Assembly: GCF_042675645.1 (NCBI RefSeq)
Contig: NZ_JBHTJH010000017.1
Coordinates: 620,001-684,000 of the forward strand
Direction: 5' to 3'
DNA length: 64,000 bases
Origin: Sungkyunkwania multivorans
Lineage (GTDB): Bacteria > Bacteroidota > Bacteroidia > Flavobacteriales > Flavobacteriaceae
The notes beneath the pieces are model-generated. The model worked only from the letters and a program-made list of their open reading frames with translations, was not told the DNA's origin and ran no database searches. The translations under genes were made by a program, and so were the position numbers. Positions 35,389-45,368 of the stretch are shown piece by piece (the stretch's first letter is position 1; each line of letters opens with the position of its first letter).

Positions 35389-35415
35389 AAAAGGCTGCCC
35401 ATTAAGGCAGCCTTT
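35389..35415. terminator. Bidirectional terminator
   Basis: AAAAGGCTGCC-CATTA-AGGCAGCCTTTT is a perfect stem with A and T runs, 19 bp after the lipoprotein stop and facing the convergent aminopeptidase gene. Confidence 0.9.
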
Positions 35416-35500
35416 TATATTATGTATTTTTCTTAACGATTAAAGATTCTTTTCAAGTTAAAGGAAGGTGACTTCGAACTTCGTTTGAAACCTGAAGAAA

Positions 35501-36790
35501 CTAATTCATCAACGCTTCTATCTCCTCCGCTTCGATAGGAATACTGCGCATCAGGTTAAAAGGGGCGCCATGTTCTTGGATCACCACATCGTCTTCAAGA
35601 CGAATACCAAAGCCTTCATCGGGTATATAGATCGCTGGCTCTACTGTAAACACATTCCCCGCTTGCATTGGTTCGTGAAGCAAACCATAGTCATGCGTGT
35701 CCAGACCCATATGATGACTTGTGCCATGCATAAAGTATTTTTTGTAGGCTGGCCAATCCTTATCTTCATTCTGCACATCCGCCTTGTCTAGAAGCCCAAG
35801 GCCTAATAGTTCTGAGGTCATGATCTTGCCAACTTCAATATGAAATGGTTTCCAAAGTTCTCCCGGCACCAGCATTTTTGTCGCTTCATTCTTTACGCGC
35901 AAAACGGCATCGTAAACCTCGCGCTGTCTTTTGGTGAACCGTCCCGATACAGGAATGGTCCTGGTCATATCACTGCTGTAATTGGCATACTCGGCCCCAA
36001 CATCCATCAATAGAAGATCACCATCTTTACATTGCTGATTGTTTTCTATGTAGTGAAGCACATTGGCATTGTTCCCTGAGGCGATAATTGGGGTATAGGC
36101 AAATTTTTTAGATCGATTTCGAAGAAACTCGTGCATATATTCTGCTTCGACCTCATATTCCCACACTCCTGGTTTTACAAAACCTAAGATGCGTCGAAAT
36201 CCCTTTTCTGTGATGTCACAAGCTTTCTGGATCAAGTCGATCTCAATTTTATCTTTTACCGATCGCAGGCGCTGCAAAATGGGATTGCTCTTGGCTACGC
36301 TATGGGCAGGATATTTTTCTTTCCACCATTTTGTAAAGCGGTCCTCACGAGTTTCGGTCTCTACATTGGCACGATAGTGTTCATTGGTATTTACATAGAC
36401 GGTGTCACATTGTGTCATCAATTCAAAAAACACCTTTTCCAATTCCTGCAGCCAATAAACGGTCTTTACGCCCGACACTTCGAAGGCGCGTTCTTTGGTC
36501 AGCTTTTCCCCTTCCCAAATGGCAATAAGCTCGCTGGTCTCTTTCAAGAACAGGATCTCTCGATGTTTTTCTTCTGGAGCATCGGGAAAAAGCACTAAGA
36601 TACTCTCTTCTTGATCCACACCGCTCAAATAAAAAATGTCGCGATGCTGCTCGAAGGGCATGGTACTATCTGCACTTATTGGATAAATATCATTGCTATT
36701 GAACACCGCAAGGCTTTTTGGCTTCATTTGCGCCATGAAATTCTTACGGTTCTTGATAAAGAGGTCACGCTCAATTGGAAGGTACTTCAT
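35501..36790 (-). CDS. pepP: Aminopeptidase P family protein
   Basis: A 429-residue metallopeptidase with an N-terminal creatinase-like domain (about 1-165) and a pita-bread domain (about 175-425). Metal ligands are in LMDVGAEYANYSSDMTRTIP (two Asp), HGTSHHMGLDTHD (His), VEPAIYI (Glu) and IRLEDDVVI (Glu). It removes N-terminal residues preceding proline. There is no signal peptide. A TATTTTTG element lies 24 bp ahead of the ATG. Confidence 0.94.
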   Translation of the reverse strand: MKYLPIERDLFIKNRKNFMAQMKPKSLAVFNSNDIYPISADSTMPFEQHRDIFYLSGVDQEESILVLFPDAPEEKHREILFLKETSELIAIWEGEKLTKERAFEVSGVKTVYWLQELEKVFFELMTQCDTVYVNTNEHYRANVETETREDRFTKWWKEKYPAHSVAKSNPILQRLRSVKDKIEIDLIQKACDITEKGFRRILGFVKPGVWEYEVEAEYMHEFLRNRSKKFAYTPIIASGNNANVLHYIENNQQCKDGDLLLMDVGAEYANYSSDMTRTIPVSGRFTKRQREVYDAVLRVKNEATKMLVPGELWKPFHIEVGKIMTSELLGLGLLDKADVQNEDKDWPAYKKYFMHGTSHHMGLDTHDYGLLHEPMQAGNVFTVEPAIYIPDEGFGIRLEDDVVIQEHGAPFNLMRSIPIEAEEIEALMN

Positions 36791-36813
36791 TCGTAAAAAA
36801 TTTATTGGATTCT

Positions 36814-36821
36814 CAAAAATA
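36814..36821 (-). promoter_or_regulatory. -7 element of pepP
   Basis: TATTTTTG on the minus strand, 23 bases before the pepP start. Confidence 0.55.
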
Positions 36822-36923
36822 CAACATGATGAAGTTTCCCCATTAAACTTCGTTTAAAAGTTTTGGTTTAACTTTATCAATAATTAATTTCAAACTAGTA
36901 CTAACTACCAATTATTGTTAAGA

Positions 36924-39776
36924 ATGAAACGACTTTCTCTCGTTGCTTTGATATTGTTTTCCTTCGTCAATCTTAAAGCACAGTCACCAGCTACCCCCGC
37001 ATCCGATGTTCAGAAAGCCTTAGAACAAAAAGCACAGTTAGAGGCCTCCTCAATAGTGAAGAATATACCTTTCGAAAATATTGGGCCAACGGTGATGAGC
37101 GGACGTATCGTAGACCTTGCCGTAAACCCAGATAATCCAGTTGAGTTTTATGCGGCCTATGCGTCTGGCGGATTGTGGTATACTAAAAACAATGGGACTT
37201 CTTTCGAGCCTGTTTTAGACAGTTCACCGACCAACAACGTTGGAGATATCGCAGTCGATTGGACGCGTGGCACTATCTGGGTTGGGACAGGAGAGAATAA
37301 TTCCTCTCGCTCCTCATACGCAGGTATAGGAATCCTAAAATCTACAGATAAAGGAAAGACCTGGCAAAATATGGGGTTGCATGATAGTCATCATATCGGG
37401 CGCATTGTAATCAATCCCAAGAACCCTGATGAGGTGGTTGTGGCTGTTGTTGGACATTTGTACTCTCCCAATCAAGAAAGGGGCGTTTTTAAAACTACCG
37501 ACGGAGGTAAGACGTGGAAAAAGACCTTGTTTGTCTCTCCTGAAGCAGGAATCATAGATCTGGCCGTTTCTCCGAATAATTTTGACATTCAATTTGCAGC
37601 TTCTTGGGAAAAAGATCGAAAAGCATGGAATTTTCTTGGAAATGGTGATGCGTCTGCAATCTACAAAAGCACAGATGCCGGAGAAACCTGGAGCAAAGTC
37701 ACGACCAAAAGAAGTGGTTTTCCAACAGGTGAGGGAGTTGGCCGTATTGGACTTGCCGTTTTTGATGATAATATCATATATGCCGTTCACGACAATCAAT
37801 TTCGAAGAGCGCCAGAAAAAGAAGAAAAGAAAAAGTCCGATTTAGAGAAAGAGGATTTTAAGTCGATGAGTGTTCAGGATTTTTTGGCCTTGGAGGATAA
37901 AAAGTTGAATAAATTTTTGAAGACCAATGGCTTTCAAGAAAAATACAGAGCCGAAAACGTAAAGCAAATGATCCGAAGCGGAGTGGTAAAACCTGCAGAT
38001 ATCGCCAAATACCTCGAATCAGCGAATACCAATCTTTTTGACACGCCAGTGATCGGTGCCGAAGTGTATCGCAGTGAGGATGGCGGTAAGAGCTGGAAAA
38101 TAATGAATGAGGAATATATCGATGATGTGTTCTACAGTTATGGATACTATTTTGCCCAAATAAGGGTAAATCCAAAAAATAAAGAAAAAGTGTACATCGC
38201 TGGTGTGCCCATTCTAAAATCTGAAAATGGTGGAAAGACATGGGAAAGTATCAATCGCGAAAATGTACATGCCGATCATCATGCTTTGTGGATAAACCCA
38301 AAGATGCCCTCTCATTTGATCAATGGAAACGATGGGGGCGTCAATATCAGCTATGACGACGGTGAGACCTGGGTCAAGAACAATTCGCCATCCGTAGGTC
38401 AATTCTATGCGATCAATGTTGACAATCAACAACCGTATCATGTTTACGGCGGACTTCAAGACAATGGTGTTTGGGTTGGCGCTCATAATGCTCGCGAAGA
38501 TCGTAGCTGGCATCAGAGCGGCCAATATCCTTGGAAAAGTATCATGGGTGGTGATGGGATGCAGATCGAGATCGACAGTCGCAATCCAGATATCGTGTAC
38601 ACGGGATATCAGTTTGGAAATTATTTTAGATTGAATAGGAAAGATGGAGATCGCGTCTATATTCAGCCAAAGCATGAACTTGGGGAAGCGCCCTATCGTT
38701 TTAATTGGCAAACACCGATTCTGCTTTCACCTCACAATCAAGACATTCTATATCTTGGTGGAAATAAATTACATAGAAGTCTCAATCAAGGTGATGATTG
38801 GGAAGCGATATCGGATGATCTTACGAAGGGTGCAAAAGAAGGTAATGTTGCATACGGGACACTTACTACGATCTCTGAATCCCCGTTCAAGTTCGGGTTG
38901 ATCTATGTTGGAAGTGATGACGGATTGGTCCATGCTACAAAAAATGCCGGTGGTAGTTGGGAACGCGTTTCCAACAGTTTTCCCCAAGACCTCTGGGTGA
39001 GCAGAGTGGTCGCTTCAAGCCATAAGAAAGAACGTGTATATGTAAGCTTGAACGGCTATCGCTGGGATGATTTTACGCCTTATGTGTATATGAGTGACAA
39101 CTATGGAAAAACATGGAAGAATATCAGTAGTAATCTTCCGTTGTCTCCAGTAAATGTTATCAAGGAAGATCCAGAGAATGAAGACCTGCTTTTTGTGGGC
39201 ACAGACAACGGCACGTATGTTTCTTTTGATAGAGGTAATTCGTGGGAAGCATTTAGCAAAGGTCTAACACCGGCTGCAGTTCACGATATTGTGATTCAAC
39301 CCGAAGCAAAAGATTTGTTAGTGGGTACTCATGGGCGGAGTATCTTTAAAGCCAATATCGCTCCACTTCAAGAATTGAATGTTGATCTAAGAAATAAGAC
39401 GCTACACCTTTTTGCGGTAGAGAGCATTCGTCATTCAGGGAATTGGGGAAGCAGTTGGAGCAAATGGTTAGAGCCGCGAATACCATCCATGGACTTTAAA
39501 GTATATACCAACTTTTCAGGAAAGGTCGACCTAAAGATTTTGGCATCGAATGGGGTCGAGGTCAATGCTTTTGATGTTGAGGTAGATAAAGGATTCAACT
39601 ACGTTCCCTTTGATGTTACCTTCTCGGAAAAAGGCCGAAAAGCCTATCTTAAGAAGAAAAAGAACGCCGAGGTGAAAAAGGCAAAAAATGACCAGTATTA
39701 TTTGGTAAAAGGGAACTATAAAGTAGAAATTTCGGGCATTGGAAAGACCGAGACACAAGAATTTGAAGTGAAATAA
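36924..39776 (+). CDS. Secreted BNR/VPS10 (sortilin-like) repeat protein
   Basis: 950 residues from MKRLSLVALILFSF, with a signal peptide ending LKAQ. Many BNR/Asp-box motifs are visible, such as STDKGKTWQN, TTDGGKTWKK, STDAGETWSK, SEDGGKSWKI, SENGGKTWES and SDNYGKTWKN, forming a large propeller (about 40-780). A Lys/Glu-rich helical insertion (about 295-375) interrupts the propeller. The C-terminal part (about 790-950) is a beta-rich domain. It resembles the glycosyl-hydrolase/sortilin-like secreted proteins of Bacteroidota, but no catalytic residues can be assigned. The exact role is unknown. Confidence 0.85.
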   Translation: MKRLSLVALILFSFVNLKAQSPATPASDVQKALEQKAQLEASSIVKNIPFENIGPTVMSGRIVDLAVNPDNPVEFYAAYASGGLWYTKNNGTSFEPVLDSSPTNNVGDIAVDWTRGTIWVGTGENNSSRSSYAGIGILKSTDKGKTWQNMGLHDSHHIGRIVINPKNPDEVVVAVVGHLYSPNQERGVFKTTDGGKTWKKTLFVSPEAGIIDLAVSPNNFDIQFAASWEKDRKAWNFLGNGDASAIYKSTDAGETWSKVTTKRSGFPTGEGVGRIGLAVFDDNIIYAVHDNQFRRAPEKEEKKKSDLEKEDFKSMSVQDFLALEDKKLNKFLKTNGFQEKYRAENVKQMIRSGVVKPADIAKYLESANTNLFDTPVIGAEVYRSEDGGKSWKIMNEEYIDDVFYSYGYYFAQIRVNPKNKEKVYIAGVPILKSENGGKTWESINRENVHADHHALWINPKMPSHLINGNDGGVNISYDDGETWVKNNSPSVGQFYAINVDNQQPYHVYGGLQDNGVWVGAHNAREDRSWHQSGQYPWKSIMGGDGMQIEIDSRNPDIVYTGYQFGNYFRLNRKDGDRVYIQPKHELGEAPYRFNWQTPILLSPHNQDILYLGGNKLHRSLNQGDDWEAISDDLTKGAKEGNVAYGTLTTISESPFKFGLIYVGSDDGLVHATKNAGGSWERVSNSFPQDLWVSRVVASSHKKERVYVSLNGYRWDDFTPYVYMSDNYGKTWKNISSNLPLSPVNVIKEDPENEDLLFVGTDNGTYVSFDRGNSWEAFSKGLTPAAVHDIVIQPEAKDLLVGTHGRSIFKANIAPLQELNVDLRNKTLHLFAVESIRHSGNWGSSWSKWLEPRIPSMDFKVYTNFSGKVDLKILASNGVEVNAFDVEVDKGFNYVPFDVTFSEKGRKAYLKKKKNAEVKKAKNDQYYLVKGNYKVEISGIGKTETQEFEVK

Positions 39777-39794
39777 TACCGAAAACAGTATAAG

Positions 39795-39830
39795 AAAGAC
39801 CTCGCGATATTACGGGGTCTTTATTTTTTT
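39795..39830 (+). terminator. Terminator of the BNR protein gene
   Basis: AAAGACCTCG / CGGGGTCTTT stem (one G-U pair) with TTATTTTTTT after it. Confidence 0.8.
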
Positions 39831-39873
39831 AAGGTGTTTCATCGTAAATTTATACAAAAGCCGTCATTATACT

Positions 39874-41568
39874 TTGAACTGGAACACCTTCAATATTATT
39901 ATAGCATCAGCCGCCGCCATAGTAGTGCTGATCTGTGTCATTAAACTTTTTAGTGCTTGGAAGAGCAAGTCAGCGCCCTATCTTTATTGGTTTCTTATTA
40001 CAAGTAGCATTGTTATTCTTCAAGTATTGGCCATTGATATTGGCATCACCAAAGAGAATCAGTGGCTATTGGTGCTATACCTACCATTTCAGTTTTTATC
40101 GCCAGTATTGTTCACGGCACTTACATGCACTTATTTGGATAGGATGGCGCTGTTTAAGAAATATCGCTACCTATTACTAATGCCTTTTGTTATTTTTTTC
40201 ATTCTCTATACCTTTTTGAAGGTGAACGTAGTGCTCGATTTTGACCTCGTTTCCAGTCAAACGGCAGCTCAGATAAGCGCTGAGTGGGACGAAAATTCAG
40301 CCGTAATGTTATCATTGATCTTAGGGATCTGGAACTACAAGATCATTAAAGACTATGAAATTGGCTTCGGTAATCTTTCGTATAAAGTGGTCACAAAGAG
40401 GACCAGATGGCTGAGAATTATGTATACGATATTGATCATACTCACCGTTCTGTGGGGAGCGATCATAATAGCAATGAAACTTGATGATGATCTTAGGGGA
40501 CATGGGCCATACTATCCATTATGGTTACTCTTTTTAGGATTCTACTATGTATTTCTTTTTGTTGGGGAAAAGCATTTGGACAAAGTTGAAATGGCTAAAG
40601 CGGGCGAACTACAATCGCTAGAAGAGATCACCACAAACTTTCAACTCTTAGGCCTTAACAAGGTATTCGCCTCAGACGAACTCCAGATTTTAGAGGGACA
40701 GCAATACGATGTGACGGCGATACTCAGTTATTTCGCCACTTCCCTATTTGATAAACAAAAGGAAGAAGACGTGCTCTGGGACATTACCAAAAATTGTATT
40801 GCAAAGCTAGACCTTGAGGATTGTGTCATTTATTTGTTGGATAAAGAACGACAAATGCTCGTTCAAAAAGCGGCCTATGGAAATAAGGACAAAGGGCAGC
40901 GAAAGATACTCAGTCCAATAGAAATCCCCGTTGGGAAAGGTGTTGTGGGGGCCGCCGCGAAAACCAGAGAATGGCAATTGGTCCAAGATGTCAATACGGA
41001 AGAACGCTACATTTTGGATGATCAACAACGAATGTCAGAATTGGCAGTCCCCATTGCCTTTGAAGATGAACTGCTGGGTGTTTTGGATTCCGAGCATTCT
41101 CAAAAGGCCTTCTTCAATGAGCGTCATGTATTTCTTTTTCAATTGATCGCGAAGTTGACCGCTACCAAACTTCAACAGGTATCAAAGAAGAGTACCATGA
41201 CCATTACCAATGACAATGCTTATTTCAAGGAATTATGCTATCTGTTGGAAAATGAGCATATTTATAGAAGTACTGAGTTGAACCTCACCAAAGCATCAGA
41301 AAAATTGAACATCAGTAGCAACTACCTCTCACAACTTGTAAATAAAATTGCTGACTGTAATTTCTCAGATTTTGTGAATAAATATCGCGTAGAAGATGCC
41401 AAATCGAAACTTGCCAACCCTGAATTTTCAAGCTACACCATGCTAGCCATTGGTCTTGAGGCAGGATTCAACTCAAAATCTACCTTCTACAATGCTTTCA
41501 AAAAGCATACGGGAATGTCCCCTTCAGACTACAAGGAAAATCACCCTATCGAGTCCAAAATCCTTTAG
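39874..41568 (+). CDS. Membrane-bound GAF-domain AraC-type regulator
   Basis: A 564-residue protein starting with TTG (no ATG is available before residue 92). About six to seven hydrophobic segments (residues 4-235) are followed by a linker, a GAF-like domain (about 290-415, VLWDITKNCIAKLDLEDCVIYLL ... LGVLDSEH) and a C-terminal AraC/XylS helix-turn-helix pair. The second helix-turn-helix contains LEAGFNSKSTFYNAFKKHTG. It probably senses a membrane or intracellular signal and regulates transcription. The next gene starts 75 bp downstream on the same strand, making the repeat-protein pair a likely target. Confidence 0.85.
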   Translation: MNWNTFNIIIASAAAIVVLICVIKLFSAWKSKSAPYLYWFLITSSIVILQVLAIDIGITKENQWLLVLYLPFQFLSPVLFTALTCTYLDRMALFKKYRYLLLMPFVIFFILYTFLKVNVVLDFDLVSSQTAAQISAEWDENSAVMLSLILGIWNYKIIKDYEIGFGNLSYKVVTKRTRWLRIMYTILIILTVLWGAIIIAMKLDDDLRGHGPYYPLWLLFLGFYYVFLFVGEKHLDKVEMAKAGELQSLEEITTNFQLLGLNKVFASDELQILEGQQYDVTAILSYFATSLFDKQKEEDVLWDITKNCIAKLDLEDCVIYLLDKERQMLVQKAAYGNKDKGQRKILSPIEIPVGKGVVGAAAKTREWQLVQDVNTEERYILDDQQRMSELAVPIAFEDELLGVLDSEHSQKAFFNERHVFLFQLIAKLTATKLQQVSKKSTMTITNDNAYFKELCYLLENEHIYRSTELNLTKASEKLNISSNYLSQLVNKIADCNFSDFVNKYRVEDAKSKLANPEFSSYTMLAIGLEAGFNSKSTFYNAFKKHTGMSPSDYKENHPIESKIL

Positions 41569-41606
41569 ATTCAATCATTTGGGACACTCCAACTCCCTGC
41601 TATATA

Positions 41607-41614
41607 TAGGTTTG
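41607..41614 (+). promoter_or_regulatory. -7 element ahead of the repeat-hydrolase gene
   Basis: TAGGTTTG matches TAnnTTTG, with a TTTG at 41578-41581, 25 bases upstream. The two repeat proteins can therefore be transcribed separately from the regulator. Confidence 0.55.
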
Positions 41615-41643
41615 CATCATCAATAATCAAAAATGTATTCGTG

Positions 41644-43605
41644 ATGAAGAATCTATTAAAATCAACAATTTGTTTTTGCGCAAGCATGCTAACAGGCATG
41701 CTTGTATGTGCAAACTCAACTCCATCTGGAGCAATGAACACAACGGCCATGAAGAATTGGTCGGCGAAACACGGGATGACTCCTCAAAAATACCAAAGTG
41801 AGTTCAATAACCTTCATAAGAAGGGATATAGACTCACGGCCGTAGATGGCTACTATGTAAACGGCAAGGTCTATTTTGCAGGCTTATGGGAAAAATCGGG
41901 TAGTTTAAACTATAAGGCCAGGCATGGTCTCTCGGGTAAACAGTATCAGGCCGAGTTTACAAAAAATCATAAGGCAGGCTATCGCTTGGTACATGTGGAT
42001 GGTTACTACGATGGAAAACAGGCAAGATATGCAGCGATTTGGAGAAAGCAGCATACTTCGGGTCTTATCGCTAGACATGGTTTGACTGGCGCGCAATACC
42101 AGAAAGAATTTACCAACAACCATAAGAAAGGCTATCGCCTAGTACATGTAAGTGGCTATGGCATCAAAGGAAAAGCCTATTATGCCGCAATTTGGAAAAA
42201 AGGATCCACTTCGGGCTATAAGGCCAGACATGGATTAACGAGCAGTCAGTATCAAGCGGAATTCAATAAAAATGTGAAGAATGGCTATAAGCTAACCCAT
42301 GTTGACAGTTATGACGTAGGCGGAAAAGTGTACTATGCTTGCATCTTCGAAAAGGTCAATGGCCGATACAGCGCCAGACATGGCATGAACAGCAAAAATT
42401 ATCAATTGTATTTTGATAACTATTACTACCAAGGGTTTAGACCCATAAGTGTTAGTGGCCACGATGCGGGCAAAGGTGCTGGTTATGCAGCCGCCTTTAA
42501 AAGTGTTGGCGGATGGAACAGTAGCGACCTAGGTCAACTGGATGCCAAGATAAAAAAGGTAATGAAAGACTATAAGATCCCTGGCGTATCTATAGGAATC
42601 GTAAAAGATGGCAAATTGGTACTTGCAAAAGGCTATGGCTATGGTGAGAAAGACAAGAAAGAAATTGCAGCAGCTACCAGCCTATTTCGATTGGCAAGTG
42701 TTTCAAAACCGATCACAGGGGTGGCAGTGATGCAACTCGTGGAACAAGGTAAATTGAAATTGTCCGACAAGGTATTTGGAAAGGGACAAATTCTCGGAAC
42801 CAAATACGGCAGTAAATCTTACGGAAATAGAGAAAAAGTGATCACCGTGGGGCAGCTATTAGAGCATACAGCTGGAGGTCATTCTTGGGACAATAATCAA
42901 AAGCCAAATGCCACAGTGGATAAATGGGGTGGCGCCATGAAAATTACCACAAGCGAAACACATGCTGCGACCATCGCACGTGTGTTGGACGACCGCAATC
43001 CTACGCATACTCCCGGGAGTTTGTATGAGTATTCCAATTTCGGTTTTTGTGTGCTAGGAAGAGTGATCGAGAAAAAGACCGGAATGACCTATGAGAAGTA
43101 TCTACGAGATAAGGTTTTGAAGAAATGCGGTATTAAATACATGTACATCGGAAGCAGCTCAAAGAAAGGTCGCAAGTATAAAGAAGTTGCCTATTATGCA
43201 GGTAGTGGAAACGGGGCATATAATTTAAAAATGCTCAAAATGGATGCCCATGGCGGATGGATCGCCTCATCTGTCGACCTTATGAGATTTATAGTGCGTG
43301 TCGATGGACAACCTTCTAAAAAGGATATCCTTAAGAAATCGACCTTCGATGTAATGACCACCGGTTCTTCGGCCAATTCTGGCTACGCAAAGGGATGGGG
43401 AGTAAATAGCTCGGGATCAAGAATGTCTCACAGCGGAGGAATGAGCGGCACGAGTACCGTATTGAAAAAAATGAACAATAGCATCAGCTATGTGATCTTG
43501 TCCAATTCGTCGGGCAATGGCGACGGGCAAGGCGGTGCTTTGGCAACGGCCATCGAACAGGGAATCAATGGTGTAAAATCATGGCCAAACCTGGACCTAT
43601 TTTAA
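41644..43605 (+). CDS. Secreted serine hydrolase with five N-terminal BTRD-type repeats
   Basis: 653 residues from MKNLLKSTICF; a signal peptide ends near VCANS. Five tandem units of about 50 residues (about 37-290) share ARHGLTxxQYQxEF, KxGYRLVHVDGY and YYAAIWKK, matching the bacterial tandem repeat domain found on polyglycine hydrolases. The C-terminal class C beta-lactamase-type domain (about 300-645) has SVSK (nucleophile near 353), YSN (near 462) and HSGG (near 595). It is probably a secreted peptidase or esterase. The following gene carries five related repeats without the hydrolase. Confidence 0.88.
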   Translation: MKNLLKSTICFCASMLTGMLVCANSTPSGAMNTTAMKNWSAKHGMTPQKYQSEFNNLHKKGYRLTAVDGYYVNGKVYFAGLWEKSGSLNYKARHGLSGKQYQAEFTKNHKAGYRLVHVDGYYDGKQARYAAIWRKQHTSGLIARHGLTGAQYQKEFTNNHKKGYRLVHVSGYGIKGKAYYAAIWKKGSTSGYKARHGLTSSQYQAEFNKNVKNGYKLTHVDSYDVGGKVYYACIFEKVNGRYSARHGMNSKNYQLYFDNYYYQGFRPISVSGHDAGKGAGYAAAFKSVGGWNSSDLGQLDAKIKKVMKDYKIPGVSIGIVKDGKLVLAKGYGYGEKDKKEIAAATSLFRLASVSKPITGVAVMQLVEQGKLKLSDKVFGKGQILGTKYGSKSYGNREKVITVGQLLEHTAGGHSWDNNQKPNATVDKWGGAMKITTSETHAATIARVLDDRNPTHTPGSLYEYSNFGFCVLGRVIEKKTGMTYEKYLRDKVLKKCGIKYMYIGSSSKKGRKYKEVAYYAGSGNGAYNLKMLKMDAHGGWIASSVDLMRFIVRVDGQPSKKDILKKSTFDVMTTGSSANSGYAKGWGVNSSGSRMSHSGGMSGTSTVLKKMNNSISYVILSNSSGNGDGQGGALATAIEQGINGVKSWPNLDLF

Positions 43606-43632
43606 AAAAGATGAACTACTAAAAACAAAAAG

Positions 43633-45165
43633 ATGAAAACTTCAATATTAATAACAATTGGCCTATTTGTGTGGTGCATTTCCGGTATGGCACAAAAGAA
43701 ATACGTGGGTGTATGGGAGAGTGGCCATGGTGGAAATTTAATTCACAAAGCACTTCCTTGGAATGCTTTCCTCGAAAAAGACAAGGAAATGAAAGGCAAA
43801 GGGCTTCGATTGGACGACTTTGAGATCATCAAAAGCGGAATAAGGGCGAAGTATGTTGGGTCATGGAAAAAGGGACAAGGAAAGACCCAATTTTCAAAAC
43901 CTCTGGAATGGAAGGACTTTCTCGATAAAGGAAAGCAACTCACCCAAAACGGATATCGTCTGATCGATTTCGAGATCTTTATGGCAGCAGGCAAAAGAAA
44001 ATATGTCGGCTTTTGGAAGAAAGGTTCTGGAAATAACATCATCACTAAAGGACTCCGATGGAAAGACTTTTTAGACAAAGGAAAAGAAATGACTTCCAAA
44101 GGTTTCCGACTGGCAGATTTCGAAACTTACAAGGTTGGGGGCAAATACCGATATGTGGGTAACTGGCGATCTGGGTCTGGTTCCAATATCATTACCAAGG
44201 GACTAAAATGGAAGAGTTTTTTGGATAAGGGCAAAGAGCTTACCGCCAAAGGGCTGCGTTTATACGATCTAGAAATTGTTAAGATAGGGTCTCAGCAGCG
44301 ATATGTTGGAGCGTGGAAAAATAGTAGCGGTAGTAATATTGTGACCAAGGGATTGAAATGGAATACCTTCTTAAATAAGGGTAAACAACTTACGGGACAA
44401 GGTTTGCGATTGGCTGATTTTGAAATTTTCACAACACCTAAATCACCAGTTCAGAACACGAATACGGGTCCTGATGTATTACCCGATCCAGCGGACTTTC
44501 CAAAAGTGCCGAGTCATGTGAAATTGTTAAATGGCACTCAGGGGAGTGACAAATATCGAGTCGTCGTAGATTTTACCAAGCTGGTAGACGGTAAACCACA
44601 GATCACAATTCCCACACAATTCTTAAAGGACCTTCCTTCCTACAACGGGAAGATCATCTTTCCAGATAATTTTTGCGGGCTCAACATCATAAAAGCCCAG
44701 CGGTTTATGTGGCATACGCAGAACGACGGCGTTTATAAGAAATTCCCTTTTAATTATATTCCCGAAAGTTCTTCAATTTTAAAAGAATATTCGGATTCTG
44801 GAGAAGGAGAGTATTTTTATAGATATGGCATCAACTTTACAGGCCCTATGGGGAAATGTGCAACTTCAGCGAAGGATTGGGTATTTGAACAACCCTTTAT
44901 GAAGCAGTCCACTTCGTTTCCGCAACCACTTAAGTTGATCATCGAATTGAATAGTGACTCTGAAGTAAAATTCTTAAACTATAAGATCGTTCAGGGGAAA
45001 CCGCTGAGTGCACTTAAATTGTTTAAACCAACAAGTGCAGAAAAACTGCTGAAATATTATGAGAAAACACTTTTGGGGAGTCTGGAAAAATGGATAAAAG
45101 CGGTGTGTAAAGAAAACCCAAAAGAATGTCCAGAGAAGAAAGATGGCAAAGACCAGAGCAATTAA
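43633..45165 (+). CDS. Secreted five-repeat protein with a novel C-terminal domain
   Basis: A 510-residue protein; signal peptide MKTSILITIGLFVWCISGMA. Five tandem units of about 50 residues (22-272) follow the pattern YVGxWKKGSG, TKGLKWKxFLDKGKEL, GLRLxDFEI. Unit for unit this matches the spacing of the BTRD-type repeats of the gene 27 bp upstream. A Pro/Asn linker (about 273-300) leads to a C-terminal domain (about 300-510) with three Cys (DNFCG, GKCAT, AVCKENPKECPE region) that I do not recognise. It has no hydrolase motif. It is probably co-transcribed with, and functionally tied to, the hydrolase. Confidence 0.82.
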   Translation: MKTSILITIGLFVWCISGMAQKKYVGVWESGHGGNLIHKALPWNAFLEKDKEMKGKGLRLDDFEIIKSGIRAKYVGSWKKGQGKTQFSKPLEWKDFLDKGKQLTQNGYRLIDFEIFMAAGKRKYVGFWKKGSGNNIITKGLRWKDFLDKGKEMTSKGFRLADFETYKVGGKYRYVGNWRSGSGSNIITKGLKWKSFLDKGKELTAKGLRLYDLEIVKIGSQQRYVGAWKNSSGSNIVTKGLKWNTFLNKGKQLTGQGLRLADFEIFTTPKSPVQNTNTGPDVLPDPADFPKVPSHVKLLNGTQGSDKYRVVVDFTKLVDGKPQITIPTQFLKDLPSYNGKIIFPDNFCGLNIIKAQRFMWHTQNDGVYKKFPFNYIPESSSILKEYSDSGEGEYFYRYGINFTGPMGKCATSAKDWVFEQPFMKQSTSFPQPLKLIIELNSDSEVKFLNYKIVQGKPLSALKLFKPTSAEKLLKYYEKTLLGSLEKWIKAVCKENPKECPEKKDGKDQSN

Positions 45166-45199
45166 CGTTGATGAGGTTCTTTAGGATGATGAAATCAAG

Positions 45200-45231
45200 C
45201 GTCAGCTGTAAAAGCTGACGTTTTTTTTTTA
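45200..45231 (+). terminator. Terminator of the repeat-protein operon
   Basis: CGTCAGCT-GTAAA-AGCTGACG followed by ten T, 34 bp after the stop codon. Confidence 0.93.
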
Positions 45232-45368
45232 CGTTAAAAACAGTTAAAGATCAGGTCATCTTGTTTAAGATATGGTATCATTTTTCAATCGTTTTCGCAT
45301 GGAGGCTTCAACAATTCTTACTATTTAATTAAATCTGTTCTAAATAGTCTTTAAAACGATGCGCAAAG

